Assembly: GCA_036927565.1 (NCBI GenBank)
Contig: JAYESD010000010.1
Location: 43,021,298-43,085,297, forward strand
Length of the DNA stretch: 64,000 nt
Origin: Tuctoria greenei
Taxonomy: Eukaryota; Streptophyta; Magnoliopsida; Poales; Poaceae
Direction: 5' to 3'
The position numbers and the translations under genes were made by a program. How positions within the stretch are numbered: position 1 is the stretch's first letter; every line of letters starts with the position of its first letter. The notes under the pieces were generated by a model. It was not told where the DNA came from and searched no databases. It was given only the letters and a program-made list of their open reading frames with translations. Shown one piece after another: positions 1 through 10,020 of this stretch.

Positions 1-1140
1 TCCTGTCCATAACATTTTCAACTCTTCAATCAACAACTTCAACATCACGTTCAGTAGTGAACAAGGATGATCTGGTCCAGGTACAATAAGGCAAAGGAAC
101 ATGAACGCATACTTCATACAAAGAAATGGTGGTAAGTTGTACGGAATTGCGAACACGGGCCAACAAGAGTGTGGTGTTGCATTTGTACTAAATGGTGAGA
201 AGGCATTTGTCGCCAACCCAATGCGAATATTTCTTGTGTCATTGGCAAAATCTGGATCGAAGCTGTCAAGCGCTTTCCATGCCTCACCATTGGACGGGTG
301 CACCATCATTTTGTCATTCTCACGTCAACCTTCTTTGTGCCACCTCATGCGTTTGGCTGTTTTTTAGAGAAACAAGCGCTTCAACCTAGGTGTGACAGGC
401 AAGTAGCAAAGTTGCTTCTGTGCGGCTTCAATCATTACTTTTGTACTGTCGTCATTAACAACTTCGACAAATCTTGCTTTATCATATTTTAAACACTTGT
501 TCTCGTTGGCATGCTCTTTCCAGAGAAGCATGCAGTTCTTCTCATAGTCCATACCAAGCCTAGAAATCAACTTCTTAGAATGATACATATTTTTAGGCAA
601 TTTATGAGGCTGTAGAAAGACATCACTGATCAATTTGATGAGATCGTTGTAGCAGTTATTGGAGAAGGAATACTTAGACTTAATTGCTATAAATCTAGTC
701 ATGAAATTGAGGATCGTCATTTTAGTGTACTCATGCAACGGCTGTTCAGAAGCTTCAAGAAGCTTGAAGAATGCTTTAACCTCCGTTGTAGGAGGATCCT
801 CTGTCAATTCAAGACTTATGTCTTCAAGCATCTCGTCCATCCTATCGACCTCAGTGTTGTCATCTTCATTTCGATCTTCGATGACTTGAGAAGTTGTCTC
901 ACCGTAAAATGTCCACAACTCATAATGTTGCATGAAACCGTTTCCACACAAGTGATACGTCAACGTCACTTTGTCAAAACACTTCACATTCTGACATTTG
1001 ATACATGGGCACCGCACCTTGCTATTGTTTAACAACGAGAAAGCTCATTTTATGAAAGCATTTGTCTTGGTGAACTACTCCTCTGAGTGCCTCCCATTCT
1101 TTTTCTAACCAGTATACATCAAAGTGCGGTATTCAGCCAT
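1..1140 (-). pseudogene. CACTA tnp2 transposase, decayed N-terminal part
   Basis: The reading starts at ATG 1140-1138. The first codons give a transposase-associated domain (MAEYRTLMYTG, then the CPCIKCQN cysteine motif near 1000). The frame runs on into the TNP2 core (AWKALDSFDPDFANDTRN near 240-290, then FAIPYNLPP and LCLIVPGPDHP) and off the window. One frame can be followed throughout, but it has at least five in-frame stops: 1106-1108, 1075-1077, 1045-1047, 364-366 and one near 325. The longest open stretch is 364-1035. TNP2 cuts and joins CACTA ends; this copy cannot make it. The assignment rests on family motifs known from grass elements. Confidence 0.85.
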
Positions 1141-1993
1141 GTTTGAGGGTATACCTTCAAAGCAGACATATCATTATTAGTTTCATTGTTATGTCATGTC
1201 ACAACCCTACAATTAGGCAGATAGGTCCTAAACCCACCCAAGAGTGGCCGAACGGATCCAGACGAAATTTCGGCACGTTGTTCTCCATTGCACGCCCAAA
1301 AATAGTGCAACAGAGAACAACAGGGTTAGACCGTCAAAATTTCATCCAGATCCAAACTTGCGTCTCATCACAAGTCACGCCCCCTCGGTCACTCTCAGGC
1401 TGTCCAAAAAGGGACAATTTCGACCTTTCACGTCTCACATGCCAATAGCATGTGAGACGGTGGCATGTGAGACGTGTCGATCCAAAATGGGTGATGCATT
1501 GCTATAGGTTATGTTACTCATTTTCATTTTTAGGTCATTTATGAGAGAGGAAAGAATGAGAAAAAGAGAAGAAGGAAAGTTGGTCTTAGATGATAATTCC
1601 ACATCCGAATCCACCGTCCACGCAGTCGTGGGTGATTGACGTCCTCAACATCGTCGTTCGCTTCCATGTCATCTCGACGCATACGTTACGACTACTACTT
1701 TCTATACGGCACGAACGCATATATTGCATGTTGTGTCGGCTCGGGCCGTGTCGGACCGTATCAGCCTGAAACCCCTTTATGTACATATACTAAATAATCA
1801 ACCAAAAACATTAAATATCAATAAGCAATAAGTACTAATTAATGAACAACATAATAAACTAACTAATAAACAATTACAAATAATAAACAATTATTGATGA
1901 ACGACATAATAAACTAACTAACTAATGATCACTCGGGACGTCGATCTTGAGCTGCTCCACCTCAAGGCGAGCAAGAAACTAACTAATGATCGG
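1141..1993. other. Non-coding stretch upstream of tnp2
   Basis: No convincing gene is seen. At about 1428-1477 the decamer GCATGTGAGACG recurs twice and once inverted (CGTCTCACATGC), giving a potential stem-loop; it may be a CACTA subterminal motif. From 1790 to 1985 the sequence is AT-rich with the short phrase AACTAACTAATGATC repeated. The open frame at 1586-1786 (minus) has no recognisable domain and is regarded as chance. Confidence 0.4.
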
Positions 1994-2121
1994 TGTATGG
2001 TCCGGAGGTGAGGAGAGAGGGAGAGAGAGAAAGGGAGAGGGGATGAGGAGAGAGGGAAAGGTAGAGGGAGAGAGAGGGAGATGAGGAGAGAGGGAGAGAG
2101 AGAGGGGGAGAGAGAGAGTAA
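1994..2121. repeat. GA-rich low-complexity tract
   Basis: About 128 bp of near-pure purine sequence (GAGAGAGGGA-type units) lie directly before the MOT1-like ATG. Tracts of this kind are common in plant 5' leaders, so it may be the captured leader of that fragment. A matching pyrimidine tract (CTCTCTCC units) occurs at about 2458-2505. Confidence 0.8.
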
Positions 2122-2148
2122 ATGAAGAAAAGAGAGACAAGAGGAGCC

Positions 2149-2600
2149 ATGGCCACCACCTTGAAACCCGTCGAAGCCGATTCAGAAGGGCAGGGCCAAC
2201 TAAACCTTGGCAGCACCCTCGTCTTCACTGGCATCTACAGTGCTAGTGTCACCGGTATCGTCTACGGCGTGCCCATGTCCATCCAACCTATAAAGGCCAT
2301 CGCCGCCGCGCTCTCTAACCCCTCCTTCGCCATCCCTGACTCAACTTTGCTATGGTCGCCGTCAAGTACATTTGCTACAAGCAAGACCTTGGCAAGGGTA
2401 AGTCCAGGGGGGCTCGTCGTGGACGGGCCTCGACGGCCTCGTGTTGGCCATTGCAGCCATCTCCTCTCTCCTCATCTCTCTCTATCTCTCTCTGCCTTTC
2501 CCTCCCTAGAGCCCAACATGTTCTCGGCCCAACGACCCATCTCTTCCAGCGGAGGTTGGCATCTCTTGTCCCATTGGCTATTGTCGATTCTAACTTCCAA
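2149..2600 (+). pseudogene. MOT1-like molybdate transporter fragment
   Basis: Three blocks match the plant MOT1 (sulfate/molybdate transporter family) order. The first begins at ATG 2149 and contains LNLGSTLVFTGIYSASVTG followed by YGVPMSIQPIKAIAAALSNP. After a deletion, the block LNFAMVAVKYICYKQDLGKG covers about 2343-2398. After a frameshift, WTGLDGLVLAIAAI covers about 2410-2455. A weaker block near 2545-2580 (RRLASLVPLAIV) may be the following loop. The family moves molybdate across organelle or endomembranes. This copy lacks most membrane helices and the frame is broken, so it is not functional. It lies beside tnp2 in a CACTA context, which suggests capture by the transposon. It is truncated 48 bp before the Sirevirus insertion. 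Confidence 0.75.
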
Positions 2601-2943
2601 GACTACGGTTACAAACACACACACGAGGATAGCAGAAAGCAACCTGCGTGTAAGTGCATCTAGGTCCCTTGTGGGTTTTGGTGGATTGATGATGAACCAT
2701 TAAAGTGCTAATGAACTTTGTTGAGCATGAGCGCAGATCCAAAGTACGGAATGGAGCTTTGAAGAAAGACGGCAAAAGGAGAAAAGTTGTGGAGAAGAAG
2801 AATAGAAATAGGGTTTTCTATTTTCTCCTTGAGTCGTAGGAAAAACCGTACTATTAAGAGGGACACGACGCGTAGACACTTAGTGAGTCATTCGGGTGCT
2901 CAACCCCTTAGTTGAAGTTTTTAGTAGGACCTTTGTGGCTTGG

Positions 2944-3412
2944 GCGGACTTGTCTGACTTGTGAGGTCACACATGTCCGAATTCCCTCTGTTGGAATTCG
3001 GACATGTCTGAATCTGTAAGTCATACATGTCCGAATTGGCACTGGAAGGGTTCCAGTGAGAGTTCCAGTGAAGTTTCGGACTTGTCCGAACCTGGGGGTC
3101 AGACATGTCCGAGATGGATCTGTTCCCAGGGACTAAGGAAAATTTTCTAAGTCCCAGAGAGTCAGACTTGTCCGAGTTCTATCTGCAGAGTTTCAGACAT
3201 GTCCGAGATTGTATGTCAGACATGTTTGAAGTGACTTTGGTCAGACAAGTCTGAAGTGAAAGGCCTGACCTTTGAGGTCAGACATGTCTGACTTTGTGTC
3301 AGACATGTCCGAGGTGGCTTTTGGTGCACTATTTGAATTCCAACGGGTAGCCGTATGCTTTATGACATCAGCAATTCGGACAAGTCCGACTTTGTGTCAG
3401 ACATGTCCAACG
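2944..3412. repeat. Array of 14-bp palindromes in U3 of the 5' LTR
   Basis: About 14 copies of a motif close to TCRGACAWGTCYGA are spaced irregularly at roughly 15-60 bp. Many are perfect dyads (for example TCGGACATGTCCGA). They sit 40-500 bp upstream of the TATA box, where enhancer elements would be expected. The same array is present in the 3' LTR (about 12870-13332). Confidence 0.9.
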
Positions 3413-3449
3413 TGAGCTGTGTCAAACGGCTCTAATGACCTTTTTGGAG

Positions 3450-3457
3450 TATAAATA
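3450..3457 (+). promoter_or_regulatory. TATA box of the 5' LTR
   Basis: TATAAATA follows the palindrome array and precedes the leader. It is conserved at 13372-13379 in the 3' LTR. Transcription of the element is expected to start about 30 bp downstream. Confidence 0.75.
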
Positions 3458-4227
3458 GAGGGTGGTTTCGACCCACCAACCATGCCTAACACCCCAAAAC
3501 AGTTCTGAACGCCCATTTGAACTCAAGAACCTCTCTCCACTTGTTATTCACCTCTAGAGCCCAAATTCGAATTTTGGGAGAGTGAAGAGTGCTTTGTGAG
3601 GATTGGGAGAAACGGTTTGTTGAGGGGTTGAGCAACGTGTGATTCTCTAAGTTTCTTCGTTATTGCGTGTTTGTTGCTCTTGGGGTTCTCCCCTAGATGG
3701 TTAGGCGTCACCCCGCGATTTCTTTGTGATCTCTTGTAATCGGGGAGTTTGTAACAATCTTTGTGATAGTGGAAGATCGGGAGTTGGCCCTTGTGACAAC
3801 TCGTGAGGGGAAGGCTAGAGAAGGTCTGGTCCCTTGTGGACTCCTCAACGGGGATGTAGGATCATTTGTGGTTCCGAACCTCGGGATAAAATCGTTTGTC
3901 CCTTGTTGTTCTTTCGTTCTCGCTAGTTTTGATTCTAGTGTTTTTTCCGCGTGCTATCTCTCCCTCAGCTTTCTTTCTACTCCATACTTCGTGTAGAACT
4001 GCTAGAGATCGATATCTCTCACTAGATCGCTTAAAAATTGGATTTTTGATCTGATCGTGCAGATTATCTCGGACTTATCCGACCCAGGTCAGACTTGTCT
4101 GACTTAGGTCAGACAAGTCCGACTAGAAGTCAGACAAGTCTGACTTCTCTGTTTTCAGAACTCTGATTTAAGTTTAAATTATTGATTATCCCCTATTCAC
4201 CCCCCCCCCTCTAGGCCGCCTTTCAAT

Positions 4228-4239
4228 TGGTATCAGAGC
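4228..4239 (+). other. Primer binding site of the Sirevirus
   Basis: TGGTATCAGAGC lies two bases after the LTR end and is complementary to the 3' end of initiator tRNA-Met, the usual minus-strand primer for copia elements. Confidence 0.9.
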
Positions 4240-4276
4240 AGGTTTCTTCGGAAGAGACTAACATCTCGGAGAATCA

Positions 4277-6544
4277 ATGGCGAAAGAAAGGAACAAGGAT
4301 GATACCTCATATGTCGAGGGTGAAGGCTCAATTGACAAGAACTACGACGTTCTTCTTGATGATCTGAAGGACGATGAAGAGACTCGCCAACTCAAGGCGA
4401 AGCTTCAGGAGAAGCTAGGGAAACAACCCAAGATCAACAAAGAGAAGGAGAAGAGTAACGATGACTATACTCAAACTCACTTTGATTATGATCGTCTTCA
4501 TGCTAACAATCACTATTTGTCTATTCCACTTGGCAAACCTCCTCAATTCAATGGAAATGACTATTCAATGTGGAAACACAATATGAAGATGCATTTAATC
4601 TCTTTGAATCCTATTTTGTGGCAGATTGTGCAAACCGGAGTTCATATGCCAAGGAATGAGGAAGACGTCACTCCACAGCAAGCTATCCTACTCCATCGCA
4701 ATGCTCAAGCCGTGAGAGTCGTAACCTCATCTTTGACTCAGGATGAATTCAACCGAGTCGAAGGTTTGGAAGTGGCCAAAGATATTTGGGATACACTCAA
4801 GACGGCGCACGAGGGCAATCGAGTCATACGGGAGGCGAAGATTGAGATGATCGAAGGAGAGCTTGGGAGATTTACCATCATGGATGGTGAGTCGCCCCAA
4901 GACATGTGCAACCGCCTCAAGGTGCTCGTGAACAAGATTCGTGCCTATGGAAGCACTCGATGGACAGACCATGAAGTGGTGAAGAGGATGCTTCGGGCAT
5001 TCATGCCTCGAAACATCGCTCTTTGCTCCTTGATCCGTGAAAGCCCTGACTACACCAAGATGACTCTGGAAGAAGTGCTTGGGAGGATAATCAACAATGA
5101 GATGATGGAGAAGGAAGCTATGTTCTACAACGATCTCCAAAAGCTTGCTTCATCAAAGAAGAAAGACATAGCCCTCAAAGCAACTTCCACATCCTACAAT
5201 GAAGATGCAAGTGATGATGAGAGCATGGACTCCGATGAGGAAGAAGCTTTCTTCATCAACAAGTTTAGAAGGATGATGAGAAGGAAGAAGGGAGGCTATC
5301 ACCAAGAAGGCAAGAGCAAGGAGAAGCTAAAGAAGAAGACTTGCTACAAGTGTGGTGAACATGGGCACTTCATTGCGGATTGCCCATACAATGAAAGCAA
5401 GAAGAAGGAGGGCAAGGCCCAAGATAAGAAGCTCTTCAAGAAGAAGAAGCCATCGGGACATGCCCACCTTGGAAGAGAATGGGACTCAAATGAAGACTCA
5501 TCTTCCGACGGTGTAGAGAAGGTGGCAACCATTGCCATCGGAAAGAGCTCAAGTGCAAGCAAGCTTTTCCCCAACCTTGATGATTTCAAGTCCACATGTT
5601 TCATGGCAAAGGAGGGAAGGAGAAAGGTCAAATCTAAACCCACTCCCTCTATAACTTCCTGTGATAAATTTGATAGTGGTAGTGAACTTGAATCCATGCT
5701 TAAAGGCTTAAGTAAGAGCGCCATGAGGAAGATGAACATTTTTATGGATGAAATCTCTGAGAAGGAGGATCTCCTTGAGCGTCAAGAGGACATGCTCATC
5801 CAAAAATTGGAGAGATGTCAAGAGCTTGAGGAGCTCCTCGAGCGCGAGAGAGAAAGAAGCAATGCATTGGAGCATGACCTTGCCATGAGCAAGGAAGCAT
5901 GCTCAAATCTTAAGGACAAGACTATTGAGCTCAAGGATGAACTTGTTAACTTGACAAAGGTTAACAAGATTCTAGAGACAAAGGTTGAGTCACTTAAGAT
6001 CAATGCACCTTCTTCCTCAAAGAGCTCATCTTCTCAAAAGGTTTCATCCGAGGAAGTTCACACTTGCATGTGCTCAAGCTTGATCCTAAAACTTAAGGAT
6101 GAACTTAACTTGGCACAAAACAAACAAGCACTGAAAGGTGGCATCTTTGACAAGGAGAAGGTGGCCTATGCACGGAGTGCATACACCAATGTGAGACCTC
6201 CCCATGTCAAGGATGGTCTTGGTTATTCTCGGGAGCGGAGGCAAAATGCCAAAGCCCCCAAGAATAACAAAGACTTGATTGTTTTTGTCAAGGAAGGTTC
6301 ATCCACCCAAGATAAAGGAAAGAACATTGTCTCAACATCTTATATGCCTAAAAATGAACCTCATCCTTTGTTCCATGACTTTGATGCTTCTTATGTTTTA
6401 TTGAGGAACAAATTTGGCAAGACTTATGCTAGATATGTTGGGCCACTTCGCAAGAGCCCAAAGCCTTGCGTGTGGGTGCCCAAATGTCTTGTGACTAACA
6501 TCAAAGGACCCAACTCCGTTTGGGTACCTAAAGGAAAGGCATAA
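4277..6544 (+). CDS. gag: Sirevirus Gag polyprotein, 755 residues
   Basis: Gag packages the element RNA into cytoplasmic virus-like particles. The N-terminal half holds the copia-type capsid region (from about residue 75, around PPQFNGNDYSMWKHNMKMHL). A single CCHC zinc knuckle, CYKCGEHGHFIADC, lies at about residues 356-369 and is flanked by Lys-rich stretches. A heptad-rich coiled coil spans about residues 490-580. Large size and a C-terminal coiled coil distinguish Sirevirus Gag from the roughly 300-residue Gag of other copia elements. The ATG at 4277 is the first after the PBS in an open frame. The frame ends at TAA 6542-6544 and pol lies in a different frame. Confidence 0.95.
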   Translation: MAKERNKDDTSYVEGEGSIDKNYDVLLDDLKDDEETRQLKAKLQEKLGKQPKINKEKEKSNDDYTQTHFDYDRLHANNHYLSIPLGKPPQFNGNDYSMWKHNMKMHLISLNPILWQIVQTGVHMPRNEEDVTPQQAILLHRNAQAVRVVTSSLTQDEFNRVEGLEVAKDIWDTLKTAHEGNRVIREAKIEMIEGELGRFTIMDGESPQDMCNRLKVLVNKIRAYGSTRWTDHEVVKRMLRAFMPRNIALCSLIRESPDYTKMTLEEVLGRIINNEMMEKEAMFYNDLQKLASSKKKDIALKATSTSYNEDASDDESMDSDEEEAFFINKFRRMMRRKKGGYHQEGKSKEKLKKKTCYKCGEHGHFIADCPYNESKKKEGKAQDKKLFKKKKPSGHAHLGREWDSNEDSSSDGVEKVATIAIGKSSSASKLFPNLDDFKSTCFMAKEGRRKVKSKPTPSITSCDKFDSGSELESMLKGLSKSAMRKMNIFMDEISEKEDLLERQEDMLIQKLERCQELEELLERERERSNALEHDLAMSKEACSNLKDKTIELKDELVNLTKVNKILETKVESLKINAPSSSKSSSSQKVSSEEVHTCMCSSLILKLKDELNLAQNKQALKGGIFDKEKVAYARSAYTNVRPPHVKDGLGYSRERRQNAKAPKNNKDLIVFVKEGSSTQDKGKNIVSTSYMPKNEPHPLFHDFDASYVLLRNKFGKTYARYVGPLRKSPKPCVWVPKCLVTNIKGPNSVWVPKGKA

Positions 6545-6555
6545 CTCTTTTGTAG

Positions 6556-9500
6556 GCATACTCCTCCGGTGGATCAAATTGGGTTCTTGACAGTGGATGC
6601 ACTAATCATATGACCGCAGAGAGGAAGATGTTTGTAGAGTACAAGGAAAATGAAGATCCTAGTGAAGGAATCTTCTTTGGGGATAATAGCCAAGGGAAAA
6701 TCCTTGGCACCGGTAAAATTGCTATCTCCTCAAAACACACTCTGTCTAATGTGCTTCATGTTGATTCACTTGATTACAACCTCTTGTCTATTTCTCAATT
6801 ATGTGATAATGGTTATGATTGTCTTTTCACTAACAACTGTGTGACCGTCTCAAGAAGATGCAACAACTCAATCGCCTTTAAGGGCGTACTCAAGGGAAAG
6901 CTTTACCTTGTGGATTTCTCCACGGATAAAGCCCAACTTGATACGTGCTTAATGGCGAAAACTAACATGGGATGGCTATGGCACCGAAGGCTAGCCCATG
7001 TTGGGATGAGAAACTTGCAAAAACTTCTTAAGGGGGATCATATCCGTGGACTAAAAGATGTTGTCTTTGAGAAAGATAGACCATGTAGCGCATGTAAAGC
7101 CGGAAAGCAAGTAGGAGCTCAACATCCGTCCAAGAACATCATGACAACCTCAAGACCATTGGAACTACTACACATGGACCTATTCGGACCGATCGCCTAC
7201 ATTAGTATTGGCGGTAACAAGTATGGTCTAGTTATTGTTGATGATTTTTCTCGCTTCACGTGGGTATTTTTCTTGCATGACAAAGGTGAAACCCAAGGAG
7301 TTCTCAAGAAGTTCTTGAGGAGAGCTCAAAACGAGTTTTCCTTAAGAATCAAGAAGATTAGGAGTGACAACGGGACGGAGTTCAAGAACACTCAAGTTGA
7401 ATACTTCTTGGATGAAGAAGGAATCAAGCATGAGTTCTCCGCTCCCTACTCCCCTCAACAAAATGGAGTAGCGGAGAGGAAGAATAGGACTCTAATTGAG
7501 ATGTCAAGGACGATGCTTGATGAGTACAAGACGTCCGACCGGTTTTGGGCGGAAGCGGTTAACACCGCTTGCCATGCCATAAACCGGTTGTATCTTCATC
7601 GACTATTGAAGAAGACCTCATACGGACTCCTAACCGGTAACAAACCCAACATCTCATACTTTTGTGTTTTTGGGAGCAAGTGCTATATTCTCAACAAGAA
7701 GCCTAGGAATTCGAAGTTCGCTTCGAAATCCGATGAAGGTTTCTTGCTTGGCTATGACTCAAACACCTACGCCTATCGTGTCTTCAACAAGTCCTCCGGG
7801 ATTGTTGAAGTAGCACATGACATAGTGTTTGATGAGACTAATGGCTCTCAAGTGGAGCAAGTTGATAAGTGTGTGCTAGATCAAGAGGAGACTCCACAAG
7901 AAGCACTTAGGAGAATGGCACTTGGAGATGTGCGACCACATGATCCAAATGATCTTCAAGCAAGCAAAGAAGATGCAAATCCCCCACGTGAACAAGATCA
8001 AGATCCTCAAGATGAATCTCAACAAGATCAAAATCAAGGAGGAGGCTTGGATCAAGGGGGGGATCAAGAAAATGATCAAGATGAAGACAATGATCGAGAA
8101 GCTCAACCACCACACCCAAGAGTTCATCAAAGCGTTCAACGGGACCATCCCGTTGACAACATACTTGGAGACATCTCCAAAGGGATAAATACTCGCTCAC
8201 GTATGGCTAACTTTTGTGAACACTATTCCTTTGTTTCCTCTCTAGAGCCACGGAAAGTAGAAGAAGCTCTACAAGACCCGGATTGGGTAATGGCGATGCA
8301 AGAAGAGCTCAACAACTTCAAGAGGAACAAGGTGTGGGAACTCGTGAGAAGACCAAATGCAAATGTTGTTGGAACCAAGTGGGTGTTCTGCAACAAACAA
8401 GATGAACACGGGGTGGTAACAAGAAACAAGGCAAGACTTGTAGCAAAAGGATACGCTCAAGTCGAAGGTTTGGATTTCGATGAAACCTTTGCTCCCATAG
8501 CTAGGCTTGAATCTATTCGCATATTATTGGCCTTTGCTACTCACCATGATTTCAAGTTATATCAAATGGATGTGAAAAGTGCATTCCTCAACGGTCCAAT
8601 CAAGGAGGAAGTGTATGTGGAGCAACCGCCCGGATTTGAAGATGAAGAGCATCCCGATCACGTCTACAAGTTGTGTAAGGCTCTCTATGGCCTCAAACAA
8701 GCACCTAGAGCTTGGTATGAGTGCCTCAGAGATTTTCTCACTCAAAATGGTTTTAAGATTGGGAAGGCTGATTATACTCTCTTCACTAAGCATTTTGATA
8801 ATGACTTGTTCGTATGCCAAATTTATGTTGATGATATCATATTTGGTTCTACTAACAAGAATTTTTGTGATGAGTTTTCCAAAATCATGACGGAGAGATT
8901 TGAGATGTCTATGATGGGGGAGTTGAAGTTTTTCCTAGGTTTCCAAGTAAAGCAACTCAAGGAAGGGACCTTCATATGCCAAACCAAGTACACTCATGAC
9001 ATTCTCAAGAAGTTTGGCATGGAGAAGGCGAAGCCCATCAAGACACCCATGGGAACAAACGGGCATCTAGGACTAAATGAAGAAGGAGCGAGCGTGGACC
9101 AAAAGGTATATCATTCTATGATTGGCTCTTTGCTTTATCTTTGTGCTTCTAGACCCGACATTATGCTTAGTGTGTGCATGTGTGCTCGATTCCAAGCCAC
9201 TCCAAAAGATTGTCACTTGACAGCGGTTAAGATGATCCTTAGGTATTTAGTTCACACTCCTAATCTAGGTCTTTGGTACTCTAAAGGATCCAAGTTTGAT
9301 CTCGTCGGTTATTCTGATGTAGATTATGCGGGCTGTAGGGTAGATAGGAAGAGCACATCCGGGGCATGCCAATTTCTTGGTAGGTACTTTGTTGTGTGGT
9401 CTTCCAAGAAACAAAACTCCATTGCCCTTTCCACAGCCGAAGCGGAGTACGTTGCAGCCGGAAGTTGTTGTGCGCAGCTTCTTTGGATGCGACAAACTCT

Positions 9501-9777
9501 TAGGGATTATGGTTACAATCTGAACCATATTCCTCTCCTATGTGATAATGAGAGTGCCATCAAGATTGCTCACAACCCCGTAGAGCATTCTAGAACCAAA
9601 CACATAGACATCCGTCACCATTTCCTGCGAGACCACTCTATCAAGGGAGATATCGTTATCTCTCATGTTAGAAGTGAGAAGCAATTGGCGGATATCTTTA
9701 CCAAACCCCTTGATGAGAGACGCTTTTGTGACCTAAGGAGTGAGCTAAATATCTTGGATTCTCGAAACATTGCTTGA
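6556..9777 (+). CDS. pol: Sirevirus Pol polyprotein (PR-IN-RT-RH)
   Basis: The frame opens after TAG 6553-6555. The first ATG (6610) lies after the protease active site DSG (6589-6597), so an ATG start would lose it; Pol is probably made by readthrough, frameshift or splicing. Counting residues from ATG 6610, the domains are the HHCC zinc finger (WLWHRRLAHVG, about 117-165), the integrase core with D-D-E (HMDLFGP, IRSDNGTEFKN, NGVAERKNRT; about 185-300), reverse transcriptase with YVDD near 739, and RNase H with STAEAEYVAAG and the DNESAIKIAH segment to residue 1055. All catalytic residues are present, so the enzyme set looks functional. The linker at about 430-520 is rich in Asp and Gln. Confidence 0.94.
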   Translation, partial: AYSSGGSNWVLDSGCTNHMTAERKMFVEYKENEDPSEGIFFGDNSQGKILGTGKIAISSKHTLSNVLHVDSLDYNLLSISQLCDNGYDCLFTNNCVTVSRRCNNSIAFKGVLKGKLYLVDFSTDKAQLDTCLMAKTNMGWLWHRRLAHVGMRNLQKLLKGDHIRGLKDVVFEKDRPCSACKAGKQVGAQHPSKNIMTTSRPLELLHMDLFGPIAYISIGGNKYGLVIVDDFSRFTWVFFLHDKGETQGVLKKFLRRAQNEFSLRIKKIRSDNGTEFKNTQVEYFLDEEGIKHEFSAPYSPQQNGVAERKNRTLIEMSRTMLDEYKTSDRFWAEAVNTACHAINRLYLHRLLKKTSYGLLTGNKPNISYFCVFGSKCYILNKKPRNSKFASKSDEGFLLGYDSNTYAYRVFNKSSGIVEVAHDIVFDETNGSQVEQVDKCVLDQEETPQEALRRMALGDVRPHDPNDLQASKEDANPPREQDQDPQDESQQDQNQGGGLDQGGDQENDQDEDNDREAQPPHPRVHQSVQRDHPVDNILGDISKGINTRSRMANFCEHYSFVSSLEPRKVEEALQDPDWVMAMQEELNNFKRNKVWELVRRPNANVVGTKWVFCNKQDEHGVVTRNKARLVAKGYAQVEGLDFDETFAPIARLESIRILLAFATHHDFKLYQMDVKSAFLNGPIKEEVYVEQPPGFEDEEHPDHVYKLCKALYGLKQAPRAWYECLRDFLTQNGFKIGKADYTLFTKHFDNDLFVCQIYVDDIIFGSTNKNFCDEFSKIMTERFEMSMMGELKFFLGFQVKQLKEGTFICQTKYTHDILKKFGMEKAKPIKTPMGTNGHLGLNEEGASVDQKVYHSMIGSLLYLCASRPDIMLSVCMCARFQATPKDCHLTAVKMILRYLVHTPNLGLWYSKGSKFDLVGYSDVDYAGCRVDRKSTSGACQFLGRYFVVWSSKKQNSIALSTAEAEYVAAGSCCAQLLWMRQTLRDYGYNLNHIPLLCDNESAIKIAHNPVEHSRTKHIDIRHHFLRDHSIKGDIVISHVRSEKQLADIFTKPLDERRFCDLRSELNILDSRNIA

Positions 9778-10020
9778 GTCGTGCACATCTGATTGCTATT
9801 AGTTTTCAACTTCAAAATGTTGTGTGTTTTTCGAAAATCTCATCTATTTTTCTTGAAAACTATGTTCTAAACTTCTCTTTGGTGAAAATGATCATAGTTT
9901 GAGTGTTGGTTGCTTACTGATCATTTTTGTCAAAGATATTTGCAAAAACTTGTCCAAAATGTCCGTATATACCTATATTTAGATCCCCAAGTGTTTGCAC
10001 ATTGCATACACTCAGGGGGA

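Larger units (their letters stand above)
2649..4225 (+). repeat. Sirevirus 5' LTR
   Basis: It starts TGTAAGTGCATCTAGG and ends GCCGCCTTTCA just before the PBS. It carries about 18 copies of a 14-bp near-palindrome (type TCGGACATGTCCGA) in two groups, about 2944-3412 upstream of the TATA box and 4070-4145 near the LTR end. A C-rich run lies at 4200-4210. No protein is encoded; the short open frame at 3763-3996 is chance. Confidence 0.96.

Noticed and set aside
2944..3412. CRISPR array
   Set aside because: The repeats are short near-palindromes with irregular spacing inside a eukaryotic LTR; there are no uniform spacers or cas genes.
4228..4239. tRNA gene suggested by tRNA-Met complementarity
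   Set aside because: Only 12 bases match, as a primer binding site; no cloverleaf can be formed. No tRNA or rRNA gene was recognised anywhere in the window.
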